From Alicyclobacillus sp. SP_1 (GTDB lineage: Bacteria; Bacillota; Bacilli; Alicyclobacillales; Alicyclobacillaceae): a DNA stretch of 64,000 bases. The notes under the pieces are model-generated. The model saw nothing but the letters and a program-made list of their open reading frames with translations. It ran no database searches and was not told where the DNA came from. The first letter of the stretch is position 1; each line of letters opens with the position of its first letter. The position numbers and the translations under genes were made by a program. This document shows, piece by piece, positions 44,816-53,988 of the stretch. The stretch lies in the NCBI RefSeq assembly GCF_024706985.1, contig NZ_JAMCCX010000050.1, positions 62,001 through 126,000 of the forward strand, written 5' to 3'.

Positions 44816-46234
44816 TTACAAATGACTGGTCAGCCATACTTCATTGGCCGCGTTCTGCCCCTGCTGAATGCAATCGGGGATGCCTACGCCGTGGTAGGGT
44901 GCTCCAGCCAGCACCAATCCGGGAGCGTTTGATTTAAGCTCTGTCTCGACTGTGTTGATTCGGTCTAAATGGCCAACGTGATATTGAGGCATGGCATCAT
45001 TCCACCGAGTTATCTTCGAAAATACGGGGGGTACCTGGATTCCAACGAGACTCTGCAATTCGTCGCGGACAAGCTGGAGCATCTGCTCGTCGCTTAACTC
45101 GAGATACTGTTCTTGACCACTTCTTCCAACATAACAACGGACGAGAACATAATCCTCAGTCGTCGTGTGCGGCCACTTGCTGGATACAAAAGTGCTTGCC
45201 GTAATGCCGCGGTTCTCGGAGCGGGGGATGACAAATCCAGACGCATCCAGTTGCACATCGATTTGATTCGACCGAAACCCGAGAATGACGGTGGCAGTGG
45301 ACACGGCTGGAATCGAGTGAATCCAATGCCAATGAGGAGCAAACGGCTGAATCAGTTTTGCCGCGGGCTCTGAGGGTGTGGTGACCACCACGCCGTCATA
45401 CAGGCAATCCAGGGAAGCGTCTCCTGCGAAAGCGTATCGTCTGTCGTGTTTCGAAATGCTGGAAACCGGCGACTCTAAGTGAAACGTCGCTTCAGGAGCG
45501 AGAACTTCCGCCACTCGGTCTGTCAGTGAGGCAAGACCTCTCCGCAACGTGATAAAGGCGCTTCGCCCTGTTTCCGGCACCGAGCCTGCTGATTTTGAAG
45601 CGGCTCTGCGCAAGCCCAAAATGACGCTACGATGGTTCTGCTCCAATAGGCCAAATTGCGGAAACGTCGCAGCCAGGCTGAGGTCGTCAATTTTCCCGGA
45701 ATAAATCCCTGCTAAGAGAGGTTCGCACAGAGAATTGACGAGTTCGTCTCCGAACCGGCGGCGTAAAAATCCCCCCAGAGACTCGTCGGATGTTTCCTCG
45801 CGCCGTGGCAAAATCAAGTCGGAAAATACGCGAGCTTTCGCAGATGGAGACAAGAGATTCGTCTCGAAAAATGGCTGGAACTGCACGGGTATTCCCATGT
45901 TTGTGCCTTTTGGCATGGGAATGAGGTTTCCCTCTTTCACGATATAGGTCTTGTTCGCCGCGAGACTTTGGTCGACAACTTCTGACTCCATCCCCAAGTC
46001 GCGGATGAGACCCATGCCCGCAGGTTTGCGGCGAAGCATGGAGTCCGGCCCCGCTTCGAGCGTCAAGCCCTGTTCGCGGTAGGTGAGAATTTTGCCACCG
46101 AGTCGGTCACTGGCTTCGTACAGGTGGCAGTCTATTGGTTCGCCGGCAGCGAGGGCAAGCTTATACAGTTGATAGGCTGCCGACAGACCGGTGATGCCGC
46201 CGCCGATGACCGCGAAGCGCCGCCGCCGATTCAT
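44816..46234 (-). CDS. hemY: Coproporphyrinogen III oxidase (HemY/CgoX type)
   Basis: This 472-residue FAD enzyme oxidises coproporphyrinogen III to coproporphyrin III in the Gram-positive haem route. N-terminal FAD motif VIGGGITGLSAAYQL (8-22), ASDRLGGKI, LEAGPDSML and the C-terminal LAGAPYHGVGIPDCI are characteristic of HemY/PPOX. Its ATG overlaps the hemH stop (ATGA), so it is the third gene of the hemE-hemH-hemY operon. Confidence 0.95.
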   Translation of the reverse strand: MNRRRRFAVIGGGITGLSAAYQLYKLALAAGEPIDCHLYEASDRLGGKILTYREQGLTLEAGPDSMLRRKPAGMGLIRDLGMESEVVDQSLAANKTYIVKEGNLIPMPKGTNMGIPVQFQPFFETNLLSPSAKARVFSDLILPRREETSDESLGGFLRRRFGDELVNSLCEPLLAGIYSGKIDDLSLAATFPQFGLLEQNHRSVILGLRRAASKSAGSVPETGRSAFITLRRGLASLTDRVAEVLAPEATFHLESPVSSISKHDRRYAFAGDASLDCLYDGVVVTTPSEPAAKLIQPFAPHWHWIHSIPAVSTATVILGFRSNQIDVQLDASGFVIPRSENRGITASTFVSSKWPHTTTEDYVLVRCYVGRSGQEQYLELSDEQMLQLVRDELQSLVGIQVPPVFSKITRWNDAMPQYHVGHLDRINTVETELKSNAPGLVLAGAPYHGVGIPDCIQQGQNAANEVWLTSHL

Positions 46235-47166
46235 TGCGCCTCTCCTCTCGACTCGCGCTCGCGAACTACACTTTGCAGGGCCTTTAAAAAAGCGGGATCG
46301 TCATTCAATTGCCGCGTTCTCTCGAGGTGCAGGCCAAGTTCCTTGGCTACCGCTTGTGCTTCAATGTCAATGTCGTAGAGAACCTCCAAGTGGTCGGCAA
46401 CAAAGCCTTGAGAGCAGGATAATACGTTGTCGATCCCGTTCTGTGCAAGCTCCCTCAACTTGTCCAAAATGTCTGGGCCGAGCCACGGTTCCCCGGTTTG
46501 ACCAGCACTCTGCCAGGCAAAGTCATAATGGACAAGGCCCAACTTCTTGGCCACTGCCTCGCCGGATTCGCGGAGTTGGGCAGGGTAGGGGTCGCCTACC
46601 GTGAGAATTCTCTCAGGCAGCGAATGAGCGGAGAAGACCGTGGTCACTTTGTCCGGTTGGGAAAAACGGCGCAGTCCTTCTGTGACTCTGTCTGCCAGTA
46701 AGTCAAGAAAGAGGGGGTTCATATGCCAGTTGTCAATGAGTCGCAGTTTGGGGCCGCCAAGCTGTTCGGCTTTAGCCTTTGCTGAATTTTGATACGATTG
46801 AATGCTCATCGTCGAATAGTGCGGTGCGAGGACAATACCCACACATTCCTCAATGCCATCTCTATGCATGGCTTCGACTGCGTCCTCAATGAACGGACTG
46901 GCATGTTTTAGTCCGATGTACAGTTGCACCGGGCGTCCGCCGTCTTCATTGAGCAGTCGCGCGAGGCCTTCTGCTTGGCGAATTGTAATCTCAGCCAACG
47001 GAGACACACCGCCAATGCTTTCATAGCGGCGTGTCAAGTCGTCGAGTTGCTCCGCACTGGGCGCACGCCCTCGGCGGATGTGCGTGTAGTAAGGGAGTAT
47101 TTCTTCGCGGCTACGCGGAGTGCCATAGGCCATGACGAGTAACCCGAGTGGACTTTGTGAACTCAT
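46231..47166 (-). CDS. hemH: Ferrochelatase (coproporphyrin ferrochelatase, HemH/CpfC)
   Basis: This 311-residue enzyme inserts Fe2+ into coproporphyrin III. The motifs SAHSLPER (metal-binding His) and WQSAGQTGEPWLGPD (conserved Glu region) are intact. It overlaps both neighbours by ATGA, giving tightly coupled translation of three haem enzymes. The absence of a human-type C-terminal Fe-S extension fits a Bacilli enzyme. Confidence 0.95.
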   Translation of the reverse strand: MSSQSPLGLLVMAYGTPRSREEILPYYTHIRRGRAPSAEQLDDLTRRYESIGGVSPLAEITIRQAEGLARLLNEDGGRPVQLYIGLKHASPFIEDAVEAMHRDGIEECVGIVLAPHYSTMSIQSYQNSAKAKAEQLGGPKLRLIDNWHMNPLFLDLLADRVTEGLRRFSQPDKVTTVFSAHSLPERILTVGDPYPAQLRESGEAVAKKLGLVHYDFAWQSAGQTGEPWLGPDILDKLRELAQNGIDNVLSCSQGFVADHLEVLYDIDIEAQAVAKELGLHLERTRQLNDDPAFLKALQSVVRERESRGEAQ

Positions 47167-48248
47167 GAAATCACACCATCCTTTGCTGATGAAGACATGA
47201 CTTGGGAAGATTGAAAGTGGCGGGCACTGTACTCATGCACAAATTCGGTCACTCGGCGCAAGACATTGACGTCGACCGATGGGCGCACGCCGTGGCCTAA
47301 ATTAAAGGTGTATCCAGGATATTCCATGCCTGCGTCGAGAATGCGCCGAATTTGATTCTCGAGCACGGGCCAAGGGGCATGCAGCAGGGCGGGGTCTAGG
47401 TTGCCCTGTAAGGCGACGTCATGACCTACGCGTAGGCGCGCCGTCGGAAGGGGAACACGCCAGTCCACCCCGATGACCGTGGCTCCTGCAGAGCGGAATT
47501 GCGATAGCAGTTCTCCTGTTGTCACGCCGAAATAAATGAGGGGAACCTTCAAGGAGCGAAGGTTTTCAAAGATGTAGGACATGGTGGGAAACACATAGGT
47601 CGCGTAATCTTCGGGCGACAAGCTGCCCACCCAAGAATCGAATAACTGCAGTGCAGATGCCCCGGACTGTACCTGAGCCTGTCCATAGGAGACAATCATT
47701 TTCGCCAGTTTGTCCATCAATGCGCCCCACACGGCTGGGGACTCATACATCATTTGCTTCGTCCGAGCATATTCTCGCGAGGGTCCACCTTCAATCATGT
47801 AACTCGCCAAAGTGAACGGTGCTCCGGTAAAGCCGATGAGGGGCACGCGTAAGTCGCTCGTCAGCAGTTCGATGGTTTCTAAAACGTGCGGCAACGAGGT
47901 GCGCGGGTGAAAGACGGTCAGCCTGTCCACGTCTTCTCTGGTTCGAACTGGAGAAGCGATGATTGGGCCGACGTTTTCGCGAATCTCAAAAGGTAAGCCC
48001 ATGGCGCCAATGGGAATCATGATGTCGGAAAACAAAATAGCCGCGTCCACGCCCAATTTTTGAACAGGCATGCGCGTGACATCTGCACAGACTTCGGGAT
48101 GTTCGCAAATCTCTACCAGTGTATACTTCTGACGAATGGCGCGATAATCGGCATCATACCGCCCCGCTTGACGCATGAACCAGACTGGAATCTGGTTAAC
48201 GGACTCCAATCGACAAGCTTTCAGAAAGTTAGAATCTTCTTTTTGCAT
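47163..48248 (-). CDS. hemE: Uroporphyrinogen decarboxylase
   Basis: This 361-residue enzyme converts uroporphyrinogen III to coproporphyrinogen III. The N-terminal signature PVWFMRQAGRY and the GFTGAPFTLASYMIEGG region are intact, as is NLGHGVRP near the end. ATG 48248 is chosen because family members begin near MQKEDSNFLKA. The frame extends upstream to 48314 without support. It is the first gene of the haem operon. Confidence 0.95.
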   Translation of the reverse strand: MQKEDSNFLKACRLESVNQIPVWFMRQAGRYDADYRAIRQKYTLVEICEHPEVCADVTRMPVQKLGVDAAILFSDIMIPIGAMGLPFEIRENVGPIIASPVRTREDVDRLTVFHPRTSLPHVLETIELLTSDLRVPLIGFTGAPFTLASYMIEGGPSREYARTKQMMYESPAVWGALMDKLAKMIVSYGQAQVQSGASALQLFDSWVGSLSPEDYATYVFPTMSYIFENLRSLKVPLIYFGVTTGELLSQFRSAGATVIGVDWRVPLPTARLRVGHDVALQGNLDPALLHAPWPVLENQIRRILDAGMEYPGYTFNLGHGVRPSVDVNVLRRVTEFVHEYSARHFQSSQVMSSSAKDGVIS

Positions 48249-48395
48249 GAGTAACCTACGTCTCCTCCGGTCATTGCCTCTCTTCGTTATACCGATGTCG
48301 ACAGGTCCATGCAACTTTCACGACCAAGAAAGTCACAGGGACGGATGGTGTTTCAGGAAACTGTCATGGATTTCGGGAATTTGTGCAACTTCGAT

Positions 48396-48425
48396 TTGGC
48401 GTGGTGACGAGTTGCGCTCTATAAT
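48396..48425 (+). promoter_or_regulatory. Probable sigma-A promoter of bacilliredoxin gene
   Basis: TTGGCG (48396-48401) and TATAAT (48420-48425) are spaced by 18 bases. The start codon at 48448 would give a very short leader with AAAGGAGGGG as ribosome site. Confidence 0.65.
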
Positions 48426-48447
48426 GAGAGCAAAAGGAGGGGTTTGA

Positions 48448-48876
48448 ATGAGCCTCGAGTTAGATTTTTATGCGATGATGGTACAGCCCATGCGCGATGA
48501 ACTGACGCAGCTCGGCTTTACCGAACTTCGGACGCCGGAAGCGGTCGATGAAGCGCTGCAGAATAAAAACGGCACGACCTTGGTAGTGGTCAATTCGGTG
48601 TGCGGTTGTGCAGGAGGCATTGCACGGCCAGCAGTCGCCTTGGCTTTGAACAACGACAAGCGCCCAGACCAGTTGACAACGGTGTTTGCAGGGCAGGACA
48701 AGGACGCGACGATTCGCGCACGCCAGTATTTTGAAGGCATGCCGCCATCCTCGCCATCCATGTTTTTGTTCAAAGACGGACGGTTGTCCGGCGTCTTGCA
48801 CCGCAGTGACATTGAAGGTAGTGACGCGACGCACGTAGCGGCGAAACTCGTCGCGTTGTTTGACCAATATTGCTAA
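48448..48876 (+). CDS. brxA: Bacilliredoxin BrxA/BrxB (YphP/YqiW family)
   Basis: This 142-residue thioredoxin-fold protein with the CGC active site (VCGCAGG, C52 and C54) reduces bacillithiol mixed disulfides on proteins. It indicates that bacillithiol is the main thiol of the cell, as in Bacilli. The promoter and ribosome site are excellent. It is divergent from hemE. Confidence 0.93.
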   Translation: MSLELDFYAMMVQPMRDELTQLGFTELRTPEAVDEALQNKNGTTLVVVNSVCGCAGGIARPAVALALNNDKRPDQLTTVFAGQDKDATIRARQYFEGMPPSSPSMFLFKDGRLSGVLHRSDIEGSDATHVAAKLVALFDQYC

Positions 48877-48959
48877 GTCGGTAGCTTTTATGGCCCGGTG
48901 GAGTGAAATGACTCTGCAGCGCCGTTGGTATGAGGGAAAGTGACATGGTCAAGAGCGTG

Positions 48960-49015
48960 CATGACACATAAACGCCCTCCTGGGCGAAGGCGGCCTCGGT
49001 GCCGCCTTTGTCATG
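48960..49015. terminator. Two hairpins inside an outer stem (three-way junction)
   Basis: CATGACA/TGTCATG (48960-48966/49009-49015) encloses CGCCC-TCCT-GGGCG (48973-48986) and AAGGCGGC-CTCGGT-GCCGCCTT (48987-49008). The second hairpin with following T/G residues may end the brxA transcript. The closed three-way shape is also compatible with a small regulatory RNA upstream of glycerate kinase. Confidence 0.55.
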
Positions 49016-49089
49016 AAAGGGCGACGATTTCAGGGCCGAAAGACGAGTCCTGAGGGCGCATGGGCGCCCGGAAGGTGGAGCGAAGAGTG

Positions 49090-50265
49090 ATGCGTGTTGT
49101 GGTTGCACCCGATTCCTACAAGGGAACGCTGTCCGCGACCGATGCGGCGCATGCGATGGCGCAGGGCTTGCGGCGCGTTCCGATGCGTCTCGACATCGAT
49201 ATGGCGCCGATGGCTGACGGTGGCGAAGGTACCTTAGAAATTCTACAACGTGCCGTCGGTGGTGCCTGGGTTCGCGTGCTGACGACGGATGCTCACGGTC
49301 AGGCGAAGAGCATTGCCTATGTTCGCGGGGGGCACAAGGCAATGGTGGAATTGGCGGCGGTCGCCACTTTCCAAAAGTTGATAGGGCCAGTGGCAGAGCG
49401 CGACCAAATGGCACAGGCGGCACATACTTACGGGGTGGGTCAAGTTATCGTCGATGCGCTCGAAAGAGGCGCTGAGCACCTCGTTTTGACACTGGGCGGC
49501 AGTTCTACGACCGACGGAGGATATGGGTTGCTGCGGGCGCTTGGAGCCCAATACCGCGACGCGGATGGCAATCTGCTGAGTGGACGAGATGCTCGGGAAT
49601 TGTCGCGAGTGCGAGAGATTGATTTATCAGGCCTTCATCCTGGAGTCCGCACGCTGCGTGTGGAATTGGTGGCGGACGTCCAAAATCCGTTGCTCGGTCC
49701 GCGTGGGACGACAGCGGTGTATGGTCGTCAAAAAGGCTTAATGGAGTCATCCGCACGGACGCGTGAAGGAGACTTGGCCACTTTCGCCTTGCTGCTCGAG
49801 AAGGCCTTTGGACAGTCGCAGCTTGCACTCCTTCCAGGCTGTGGAGCTGCTGGCGGCGCCGGGTTGCCGCTGTTGGCAATGGGGCGTGCGCAAGTCGTGC
49901 AAGGTGCACAGTATGTCGGAGAAGCCATCGGCTTACCGCAGCGTATTGCTGCAGCCCAGTTTGTTCTGACGGGTGAAGGGTGCGCGGATGCATCGAGTTC
50001 GGAAGGAAAAGTACCGTGGTACGTCGCGAGTCTCGCGCACCATCAGAAAAAACTCTGTGCGCTCGTTGCGGGTAGTATTGGTGAGGGCTATGAAGTCCTG
50101 TTCGCGGCAGGCTTGACGCATATGGTCGAAGCGGCTCCAACCGATGCCGCAGACGATGCTGCGCGGCTGCGCGTGCAGCAGGGTGCGTATCAAGTCGCTT
50201 TAGAGATGATGCGCGATTTGGAACTGTCGCGCAGGAAAGAACAAGGAGGAAAAGCCGATGCCTGA
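49090..50265 (+). CDS. glxK: Glycerate 2-kinase (GlxK/GarK family)
   Basis: This 391-residue kinase phosphorylates D-glycerate. It begins MRVVVAPDSYKGTLSA and has MADGGEGT, LGGSSTTDGGYG, LPGCGAAGGAGLPLLA and TGEGCADASSSEGK, all conserved in the family. ATG 49090 is preferred over 49060 on family length. Its end overlaps the hemQ start by 8 bases, so the two are in one operon although their functions do not obviously connect. Confidence 0.92.
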   Translation: MRVVVAPDSYKGTLSATDAAHAMAQGLRRVPMRLDIDMAPMADGGEGTLEILQRAVGGAWVRVLTTDAHGQAKSIAYVRGGHKAMVELAAVATFQKLIGPVAERDQMAQAAHTYGVGQVIVDALERGAEHLVLTLGGSSTTDGGYGLLRALGAQYRDADGNLLSGRDARELSRVREIDLSGLHPGVRTLRVELVADVQNPLLGPRGTTAVYGRQKGLMESSARTREGDLATFALLLEKAFGQSQLALLPGCGAAGGAGLPLLAMGRAQVVQGAQYVGEAIGLPQRIAAAQFVLTGEGCADASSSEGKVPWYVASLAHHQKKLCALVAGSIGEGYEVLFAAGLTHMVEAAPTDAADDAARLRVQQGAYQVALEMMRDLELSRRKEQGGKADA

Positions 50266-51007
50266 GGCACCACAAACTTTAGACGGATGGTATGTTTTGC
50301 ACGATTTTCGAACGCTCGACGTAAAAGCATGGCAGTCCGCGAGTGCGGCGGAACGGACCGAAGCATGGGACAGCTTGGAAGAACTGCTGTTGCAATATGA
50401 CGCCATCAACAGCACGTCACAGGGTAGTTTTGGTTTTTACCAGATGGCTGGACATAAAGCGGACGTTCTCTTTTTGCATTTTCGGCCTACGGTAGCGGAA
50501 CTCATCGACGTCAAGACGAAATTGCAGAAGACGTCGATGGCCCCTTACTTGCAATCGCCGTATTCGTATGTATCCGTGGTCGAACTGGGAGGGTATTTAG
50601 CTAAGCCTGGGGTTGATGTGGAGACAGACGAATATCTACAAAGTCGCTTGAAACCACGGATTCCAGAAATGGACCAAATCTGCTTCTATCCCATGTCGAA
50701 ACGGCGAGATGGGCAGGACAATTGGTACATGCTCCCTACGGAAGACCGCGCCAAACTGATGCGTAGCCACGGTATGATAGGTCGCACCTACGCGGAAAAA
50801 GTCAAGCAAATTATCAGCGGATCGATGGGATTAGACGACTGGGAGTGGGGAGTCACGTTGTTTGCTCACGACCCACTCGAATTCAAAAAAATTGTACAAG
50901 AGATGCGATTTGATGAAGTGAGCGCCCGCTTTGCAGATTTTGGGGTATTTTTGGTCGGGTGCCGCGTCAAGGTCGAGGACGCGAAGCGCTCATGGGATAT
51001 TCTGTAG
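50258..51007 (+). CDS. hemQ: Coproheme decarboxylase HemQ/ChdC
   Basis: This 249-residue chlorite-dismutase-like enzyme does the last step of the Gram-positive haem route, coproheme to haem b with H2O2. The catalytic Tyr lies in ICFYPMSKRR, the proximal His region is LMRSHGMIGRTY, and the GLDDWEWGVTLFAHDP core is complete. AAGGAGG precedes ATG 50258. It complements hemE-hemH-hemY 2-3 kb away on the opposite strand, so the window encodes all late steps after uroporphyrinogen. Confidence 0.96.
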   Translation: MPEAPQTLDGWYVLHDFRTLDVKAWQSASAAERTEAWDSLEELLLQYDAINSTSQGSFGFYQMAGHKADVLFLHFRPTVAELIDVKTKLQKTSMAPYLQSPYSYVSVVELGGYLAKPGVDVETDEYLQSRLKPRIPEMDQICFYPMSKRRDGQDNWYMLPTEDRAKLMRSHGMIGRTYAEKVKQIISGSMGLDDWEWGVTLFAHDPLEFKKIVQEMRFDEVSARFADFGVFLVGCRVKVEDAKRSWDIL

Positions 51008-51119
51008 TGTACTAGGATGGGGCGGACGGTCGGCATTACCCTAGGGCCGGTCGTCGCCACGCGGAGTCTACTCTATGATATAATTTGGTTGTCGGTCGTA
51101 ATCGGAGAGAAGGTGTGGA

Positions 51120-51800
51120 ATGTCCTCGAAAATATGGAATCGGGATGAACCTTGGTTGCTCTCAACCGAGGCGATAGAAAAGATTCGAAATATTTTTTGC
51201 GTTGGGCGAAATTACCGAGACCACGCCACGGAACTTGGCAATGAGGTGCCGGCAGAGCCCCTTATTTTTGGGAAATCGACGCACGCGTTGGCTTCTGCAA
51301 GTCATCCCATCAAGCTCCCTAGAGGTCGCGCCAACATCCATCATGAATTGGAATGGGTGTTGTTTATCGCTCGGGACCACGTCGTTTCGAGACCTTTTTC
51401 GGACTGCGTCGGAGGCGTCGCCCTCGGCCTTGATTTGACGGATAGAGACGCTCAGAATCGTTTGAAAGCGGCGGGACAGCCGTGGGAATTGGCGAAAGGA
51501 TTTCCTGGTTCTGCAGTTGTTACAGATTTTTATACGGTGCAGGACTGGGAAGAATTCTCCCATCTCTCCTTTTCACTAGCAAGTGACGGGCGTGTCCTAC
51601 AGCGAGCGACGGCTGCTGAAATGATTTTTCCATGGCAGGTGCTCGTGGACTATGTTGGTGAGCATTTTGGACTGCAAGCGGGAGATATTCTCTATACAGG
51701 CACGCCAGCAGGTGTTGGTCGATTGACGGCAGGACAAGTTCTCGAGTTTCATGTGGACGGCCTGATGATGGCAAGGACCACCGTCGAAAAGATGGGCTGA
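51120..51800 (+). CDS. Fumarylacetoacetate hydrolase family protein
   Basis: This 226-residue protein of the FAH/YisK-type family has GRNYRDHA, the metal-binding HHELEW Glu pair, LDLTDRDAQ Asp, KGFPGSAVVTDF and GDILYTGTPAGVG. Members hydrolyse or decarboxylate 3-keto acids such as oxaloacetate or acylpyruvates. A TATAAT sequence at 51079-51084 may be part of its promoter. The DtxR-like gene follows after 13 bases. Confidence 0.9.
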   Translation: MSSKIWNRDEPWLLSTEAIEKIRNIFCVGRNYRDHATELGNEVPAEPLIFGKSTHALASASHPIKLPRGRANIHHELEWVLFIARDHVVSRPFSDCVGGVALGLDLTDRDAQNRLKAAGQPWELAKGFPGSAVVTDFYTVQDWEEFSHLSFSLASDGRVLQRATAAEMIFPWQVLVDYVGEHFGLQAGDILYTGTPAGVGRLTAGQVLEFHVDGLMMARTTVEKMG

Positions 51801-51813
51801 GAGGAAGAAGTCG

Positions 51814-52521
51814 ATGACACGGACGCACGGGATGGATGCTTACTTAGAAGCTATCTACGTATTGGAGGCGGAAGGCGAATCCGTTCTGTCTTCAAAGGTC
51901 GCTGATTATCTCGAAGTGTCTCGTCCCACGGTAACTCAAACCATGCAGCGTCTAACTGCTGCTGGGCTCGTGGAAGTGGGCGACAGCAAGGAGATTCTGC
52001 TGACAGAGGATGGCCGCATGAAAGCCGAGTCGCTGGTGCGTCGGCATCGTCTGCTCGAGCGCTGGTTAACGGATGAATTAGGTTTGGATTGGGCCGATGC
52101 CCATGTAGAAGCTGGGCGCCTAGAGCATTCCATATCTCCTTTGGTAGAGCGCCAACTGTTTGAGCGTCTTGGGCACCCAACCACGTGCCCACACGGAAAT
52201 GTCATTCCCGGTACAGGGTTTCGGCAACCGAACGGGATCCCCCTGAGTCATCTTCGTCCTGGCGATGAGGCGAAAGTCGTGCGGATTGTGGAACTGGCCG
52301 AGGAGGATTTGGATTTGCTACGGTACTTTCACAAGTCTGGAATTGTTCCGAGTGCCACTTTGACGGTTCAGGCTCCGCAAAGTGCGTACGACCCGAGTGT
52401 GACAGTTTTGGTGGTTCAGGACAGCCGGGCTTTGCCTGTGTCTTTGAGTCCAGATGTGGCGAAAAGGGTGTTAGTCGAACGGGTGGTCAAAGACGGCGTC
52501 AATGAACATTGCGCCACCTGA
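51814..52521 (+). CDS. DtxR/MntR-family metal-dependent repressor
   Basis: This 235-residue regulator has an N-terminal winged helix (LSSKVADYLEVSRPTVTQTMQRLTAAG), a dimerisation/metal domain with HRLLERWL, EAGRLEHSI and CPHGNVIP, and a C-terminal FeoA/SH3-like domain (about 150-228). The three-domain length is closer to IdeR/DtxR than to short MntR. It senses Fe2+ or Mn2+ and controls metal uptake. No target operator was found in the window. Confidence 0.9.
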   Translation: MTRTHGMDAYLEAIYVLEAEGESVLSSKVADYLEVSRPTVTQTMQRLTAAGLVEVGDSKEILLTEDGRMKAESLVRRHRLLERWLTDELGLDWADAHVEAGRLEHSISPLVERQLFERLGHPTTCPHGNVIPGTGFRQPNGIPLSHLRPGDEAKVVRIVELAEEDLDLLRYFHKSGIVPSATLTVQAPQSAYDPSVTVLVVQDSRALPVSLSPDVAKRVLVERVVKDGVNEHCAT

Positions 52522-52604
52522 GGACTACTTCGTTGGACGTGTTCGGATATTTTTTGTGATTTTCGCACATCCTCAACTCGTCGGAATGGCGAGGGAGGTA
52601 GCGT

Positions 52605-53501
52605 ATGCAGGTTTGGAAGCAACATCGAAGAGTTCAGATGCGGCGCCATGTCGTCGCTTTTTTTGTCTCTATCCTCTGTGTTTTCGCGGTGAGCACGGTG
52701 AGTGCCATCGGCACGGTGACGCATGCTAGGGAGATTTCTTCGCGGTCCTCTGTACCGCAAGCTCCTCACGTCAATGCCAAAGCTGCAATTGTCTACGACG
52801 CAACCAGTGGTCAAGTGTTGCTCGATAAGTCGGCGGATGTTCCCGTCTACCCCGCGAGTACTACAAAATTAATGACGGCCATCTTGCTGGTCAAACACAC
52901 TGTTCCGACCGATGAAATCTATGTGAGTAAAAGGGCAACTCGTCAGCCCAAAGTGAGGCTGGGGCTGACACCGGGTACAACGCTCAGTGCAGATGAGGCA
53001 CTCCGAGCTCTGTTGATGAAAAGCGCCAACGATGTCGCCTATGCGGTGGCCGAGAGTATCGGCGGTTCTCAAGAAGGATTTTCGAGAATGATGAACGTGG
53101 AAGCGCGCTTGCTCGGCTGTCGCAATACATCGTTTGTGACTCCAAACGGATTACATCACCTCGACCACAAGACGAGCGCCCACGATATCGCCATCATTTT
53201 GGCGGAAGCAGTTCGCTATCCACGCATTGTCGAAGCCATGCAGACGAAAAGCGCGACGATAGCGGGCAAGACCATTCATAATGGAAATCGCCTCATGTAT
53301 GTCCATCCAACGCCGTTTGGCACCGTCATTGGAGGCAAGACTGGTTTTACTTCGAAGGCAATGTACTGCCTCGCTTTTGCTGTCAAGCAGCATGGCCACG
53401 TGCGAATTTCGGTGGTACTGGGAGCTCCGAGGAAAAGCCTCATGTACAGCGAGACACGGAGACTGTTGCAGTGGTCAAACAAAGTCATTCCCAGAAATTA
53501 A
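52605..53501 (+). CDS. D-alanyl-D-alanine carboxypeptidase (DacF-like)
   Basis: This 298-residue secreted penicillin-binding protein has a signal peptide (about 1-40), catalytic SxxK in YPASTTKLM, SxN in KSANDVAY and KTG in GGKTGFT. It trims the terminal D-Ala of peptidoglycan stem peptides. It lacks the long C-terminal PBP5 beta-domain, so it is a short form. GGGAGG precedes ATG 52605. Confidence 0.92.
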   Translation: MQVWKQHRRVQMRRHVVAFFVSILCVFAVSTVSAIGTVTHAREISSRSSVPQAPHVNAKAAIVYDATSGQVLLDKSADVPVYPASTTKLMTAILLVKHTVPTDEIYVSKRATRQPKVRLGLTPGTTLSADEALRALLMKSANDVAYAVAESIGGSQEGFSRMMNVEARLLGCRNTSFVTPNGLHHLDHKTSAHDIAIILAEAVRYPRIVEAMQTKSATIAGKTIHNGNRLMYVHPTPFGTVIGGKTGFTSKAMYCLAFAVKQHGHVRISVVLGAPRKSLMYSETRRLLQWSNKVIPRN

Positions 53502-53607
53502 AACATCGCCCGCCTGAGAGTAGTTGAAAATTTTTCTATTTCATGCAGACGAGCTGCCGATGCATATCCTGCAGCAACAAGTTTGATTTTGCAGGAGGAT
53601 GAAATGG

Positions 53608-53838
53608 ATGCAGCGATCTGTCGCCTTGGCGTACGTATTGTGGTTCTTTCTCGGCTATTTTGGGATACACCGGATATATTGTGGACGTGTAGGCAGCGGA
53701 CTTGCTATGCTGGCATTGACGGTACTCGGGTCGATCACGTTTGTCACGGGCATCGGTCACTTGTTTTTGTTCATCGTTGGCGTGTGGTGGCTGATTGATT
53801 TGTTTCTCACCGCGAATATGGCTCTGGGCAGACGCTGA
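53608..53838 (+). CDS. TM2-domain small membrane protein
   Basis: This 76-residue protein has two membrane helices and the TM2 signature: LWFFLGYFGIHRIYCGRVGSG, then a second helix ending in WWLIDLFL. ATG 53608 is favoured because AGGAGG lies 9 bases upstream; ATG 53599 abuts the ribosome site. The function is unknown. Confidence 0.83.
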   Translation: MQRSVALAYVLWFFLGYFGIHRIYCGRVGSGLAMLALTVLGSITFVTGIGHLFLFIVGVWWLIDLFLTANMALGRR

Positions 53839-53988
53839 GAGGTGTGCAAAGGAGGATCTTTTGCTGCGAATCGGACGGGGTGAGAGAGTCATCCTGGTTT
53901 TCGAAAGCATCATTGTCATCCGACCAGTTTTTTGATAGCCTACCGGGAGATGTGGATACGACTTTTTGTACTTGAGGAGAGTCTGGAC

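Noticed and set aside
48448-48876. Selenocysteine in the bacilliredoxin active site
   Set aside because: The active site codes for Cys-Gly-Cys with normal TGT/TGC codons; no in-frame TGA.
49016-49089. Hammerhead ribozyme-like sequence (CCGAAAGACGAGTCCTGAGG)
   Set aside because: The CUGAUGA core and matching stems are absent.
48770-49423. 217-codon minus-strand frame
   Set aside because: It is opposite brxA and glxK with low-complexity Pro/Arg composition; a shadow.
49505-50275. 256-codon minus-strand frame
   Set aside because: It is antisense to glycerate kinase, with arginine/histidine-rich unlikely protein; a shadow.
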